A program made the position numbers and the translations under genes. 5,070 nucleotides of DNA. Source: Candidatus Omnitrophota bacterium. Lineage in GTDB: Bacteria > Omnitrophota > Gorgyraeia > Zapsychrales > Zapsychraceae. Positions 3,234 to 5,070 of this stretch are shown one piece after another. The first letter of the stretch is position 1, and every line of letters begins with the position of its first letter. Location of the stretch: positions 1 to 5,070 of the forward strand of contig JAGQKQ010000142.1 in the NCBI GenBank assembly GCA_020430005.1, read 5' to 3'. The notes beneath the pieces are model-generated. The model was not told the DNA's origin, searched no databases, and was given only the letters and a program-made list of their open reading frames with translations.

Positions 3234-4667
3234 ATGTCAAGAATAACAAAACTAAAGATAAAGAATCTTTTTGGAATATCTGAGTTTGAGGCATCGGGCA
3301 AAGATATTGAGTTGTTGGGTGCGAATGGAACAGGGAAGACATCTGTTATAGACGCGATACGATTTGCTTTGAAGAATAGCTCTAGTCGAGATTTTATTAT
3401 TAAAGAAGGATCAGATGAAGGGGAGATTATTATTGAGACCGACATTGGACTAAGTATTAATAGAAAGGTGCGTCAGGGGAAGGCACCATATAAATCTATC
3501 AAAGAGCAAGGAAAAGATGTTATCCGCCCAGAAGAATATCTTAAAGGGATATTCACAAACCTACAACTAAACCCAGTCGAGTTCTTATCAATGAGTGTTA
3601 ATGAGCAGAATAGAATCATACTTGATATGATTGACTTTGAATGGGATATGGAATGGATTAAAGAGCAGTTTGGGGAAATTCCTCCAGATATTAATTGGGA
3701 ACAAAACATACTTGCAATACTCGACGACATACAGTCTGAGAACGGATTCTATTTCCAAAAACGACAAGATATTAACCGTGATATAAGAAACAAGAAAGCA
3801 TTTATTGAAGAAATAGTTTCTGACATACCGGAAGACTACAACATTCAATTTTGGGAAAATTATGACCTTGGACAAGTATACAAGAAGATTGAAAGTATCC
3901 AGAACAATAACAGGATAATTGAGAAAGCAAAACAATCACTTTCAAATGTAGAGAATAAAATACGTGCTTTTAAAGCAGATTTAGAGATTGATAAGTCCGC
4001 TATAGATAAAGAAATTGATTATACCAAATCAAACCTTAAAGAAGAAAAGTCAAAACTACTTGAGAGAATAAGAGAAATCCAGAAAGAAGAAGAAGGTATT
4101 GAACAAAAAAGAAGCGACAGAGTGAAATTAGCAGAAGCGAACTATGAGAAGAATGTATCTGAGTTTAACGCGGAGATTAAGCAATACGAAGTTGACGCTA
4201 GTCTTCCTTTAAAAGACGTGAGTAATTTACAACAAGAAGCTGACAACGCTGAGAAGATGAAAAAACATATCAATGAGTATAGAAGAATGATCTCTTACCA
4301 AGAAGATGTTTCTAATTTAAACAAAGAATCAGAGGAACTAACACAAAAAATCGAAAAAGCAAGAACCCTACCTGGTGAGATTCTGAGAGTATCATCAATA
4401 CCAATAGATAACCTTACTGTTATTGATGGAAAGCCACTTATTAATGGTTTGCCTATATCTAACTTATCAGAAGGAGAGAAGTTAGAGCTTTGTATTAATG
4501 TTGCTACACAAAACAAAGACACACTTAATTTATTATTAATAGATGGGGTTGAGAAGCTCTCAACAGAAAGAAGAAGTAGCTTATATAGTAGGCTTAAAGA
4601 GAAAAATGTTCAGTTCATAGTTAGTAGAACAACAGATAGTAAAGAAATGACTGTAATTGAATTATAG
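3234..4667 (+). CDS. SMC/SbcC/RecF-like phage ATPase (AAA_23 type)
   Basis: 477 residues; AAAGGGG (3221-3227), 6 nt before ATG, sets the start. N-terminal head: KIKNLFGISEFE, Walker A GANGTGKT (29-36) then SVIDAIRFAL, Q-loop candidate Q111. Middle: coiled coil about 217-380, broken near DASLPLKDVSNLQ (about 320-333). C-terminal head: ABC signature NLSEGEK (410-416), Walker B LLLIDGVE (D437, E440), and VSRTTD (463-468) where a switch His is usual. These motifs in this order define an SMC/Rad50-like ABC ATPase that joins its two heads through a folded coil. The coil is far shorter than in SbcC/Rad50, and the only Cys is C420, so there is no CxxC zinc hook. Similar phage proteins lie in replication/recombination modules; DNA-end processing or recombination is inferred. 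No nuclease partner is visible here. It has its own promoter. Confidence 0.85.
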   Translation: MSRITKLKIKNLFGISEFEASGKDIELLGANGTGKTSVIDAIRFALKNSSSRDFIIKEGSDEGEIIIETDIGLSINRKVRQGKAPYKSIKEQGKDVIRPEEYLKGIFTNLQLNPVEFLSMSVNEQNRIILDMIDFEWDMEWIKEQFGEIPPDINWEQNILAILDDIQSENGFYFQKRQDINRDIRNKKAFIEEIVSDIPEDYNIQFWENYDLGQVYKKIESIQNNNRIIEKAKQSLSNVENKIRAFKADLEIDKSAIDKEIDYTKSNLKEEKSKLLERIREIQKEEEGIEQKRSDRVKLAEANYEKNVSEFNAEIKQYEVDASLPLKDVSNLQQEADNAEKMKKHINEYRRMISYQEDVSNLNKESEELTQKIEKARTLPGEILRVSSIPIDNLTVIDGKPLINGLPISNLSEGEKLELCINVATQNKDTLNLLLIDGVEKLSTERRSSLYSRLKEKNVQFIVSRTTDSKEMTVIEL

Positions 4668-4691
4668 TGAATCATCCGTTGATTGATTATT

Positions 4692-4700
4692 GAGGAGGGG
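4692..4700 (+). promoter_or_regulatory. Ribosome binding site of the hexapeptide-repeat gene
   Basis: GAGGAGGGG lies 7 nt before ATG 4708 and fixes the start of a gene whose end is outside the window. The 40-nt gap after the ATPase stop has no strong promoter or terminator, so co-transcription from the promoter at 3172 is likely. Confidence 0.7.
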
Positions 4701-4707
4701 CAAAGAT

Positions 4708-5070
4708 ATGAAAAAGTACACATTAATGGATACCGACACAAAGGTTTTATTCGGACGTAAATTATTCAGAATTAAAGCCAATATCTCATTTGGCAATGTA
4801 AAAGAAGGCGATCTAGGCGGATATGTTGAGAAAGAGAAAAATCTTGATATGTCCGACAATGCTTGGGTGTCCGGCAATGCTAAGGTGTCCGGCAATGCTG
4901 AGGTGTACGGCGATGCTGAGGTGTCCGGCAATGCTGAGGTGTCCGGCGATGCTAAGGTGTCCGGCGATGCTTGGGTGTACGGCAATGCTGAGGTGTACGG
5001 CGATGCTAAGGTGTCCGGCGATGCTGAGGTGTCCGGCAATGCTGAGGTGTACGGCGATGCTGAGGTGTCC
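4708..5070 (+). CDS. Left-handed beta-helix (hexapeptide-repeat) protein, 3' truncated by the window
   Basis: 121 residues visible, open to the last base. N-terminus: KKYTLMDTDTKVLFGRKLFRIKA..., then VKEGDLGGYVEKEKNL (about 32-46). This resembles the RI(K/R)A...VkaGDLGGfVe-E-NL cap of YdcK-like phage and bacterial proteins, which precedes beta-helix repeats. From residue 50 come 12 uninterrupted hexapeptides of form G-[ND]-A-[EKW]-V-[SY], about four LbH coils (three hexapeptides per turn). Val points inward, and the variable residues are on the surface. No catalytic residue is visible. Such proteins are widespread in phages with no settled function; a structural or binding surface is likely, and an acyltransferase role is possible but lacks evidence here. 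The repeats use GGC, GCT, GTG and TCC codons, GC-richer than the surrounding genes. Confidence 0.85.
   Translation, partial: MKKYTLMDTDTKVLFGRKLFRIKANISFGNVKEGDLGGYVEKEKNLDMSDNAWVSGNAKVSGNAEVYGDAEVSGNAEVSGDAKVSGDAWVYGNAEVYGDAKVSGDAEVSGNAEVYGDAEVS
4855..5070 (+). repeat. 18-nt tandem repeat, 12 units, continuing past the window
   Basis: Twelve consecutive 18-nt units of form GGC-(A/G)AT-GCT-(GAG/AAG/TGG)-GTG-T(C/A)C, with no indels. Thirteen of 18 positions are identical in all units; the first unit starts GAC instead of GGC. A degenerate unit (4837-4854, KNLDMS) precedes the array. The window edge falls exactly on a unit boundary, so the true copy number is unknown. Confidence 0.95.

Noticed and set aside
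4670..4684. Terminator after the ATPase gene
   Set aside because: AATCA/TGATT is only a 5-bp AT-rich stem with no T-run, so read-through into the repeat-protein gene is more likely.
4662..5039. Minus-strand frame rich in Ser, Pro, Asp, Thr repeats
   Set aside because: It is the complement of the 18-nt hexapeptide repeat array. The + strand frame has a recognisable cap domain and ribosome site, whereas this one has neither.
4855..5070. CRISPR array
   Set aside because: Units are contiguous 18-mers with no spacers and preserve an open reading frame with beta-helix periodicity.
1..5070. tRNA, rRNA, integrase, transposase, or att site
   Set aside because: No cloverleaf, rRNA-like stretch, recombinase motif or terminal inverted repeat with target duplication was seen by eye.

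Overview
The window is AT-rich, tightly packed phage-type DNA: a tailed bacteriophage or prophage. The genes are small, all on the + strand, frequently overlap stop-to-start, and are preceded by strong GGAGG-type ribosome binding sites. The recognisable products are typical phage accessory proteins: a DUF1353 protein, a T7-lysozyme-type amidase, a Cro-like regulator, an SMC/SbcC-like ATPase and a hexapeptide-repeat protein. The low GC, purine-rich Shine-Dalgarno sites, consensus TTGACA/TATAAT promoter and the style of the ATPase point towards a Firmicutes (perhaps clostridial) host. That is inference, and the host is not proven by anything here.

Layout. (1) Positions 2-1020 are the end of an upstream operon: the tail of an unknown gene, a small membrane protein with a convincing second, internal start, and a DUF1353 protein, closed by a hairpin terminator at 1023-1054. 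(2) Positions 1055-1528 contain no convincing gene. They are rich in structure: stacked inverted repeats, a perfect DnaA-box consensus, a 13-nt tandem pyrimidine-rich repeat, three operator-like dyads and a good extended -10 promoter. This is the main regulatory region and a possible replication origin. (3) Positions 1529-3166 are one run of seven small genes read from that promoter: an acidic 80-aa protein, a Cro-like HTH protein, a one-pass membrane protein, an amidase with an N-terminal signal or anchor, a 54-aa two-pass membrane protein whose start overlaps the amidase stop, a basic 60-aa protein and a 26-aa membrane peptide. (4) A perfect-consensus promoter at 3172-3199 drives an SMC/SbcC-like ATPase (3234-4667) and probably also a hexapeptide-repeat (left-handed beta-helix) protein that starts at 4708 and runs off the window.

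Working picture (inference): the HTH protein may autoregulate the middle operon through the dyads upstream. The amidase plus one or more of the small membrane proteins could form a lysis module. The ATPase points to DNA recombination or replication. The most unusual sequence is the terminal repeat tract: twelve exact 18-nt units with no synonymous variation, in which every variable base is an adenine in at least one copy.
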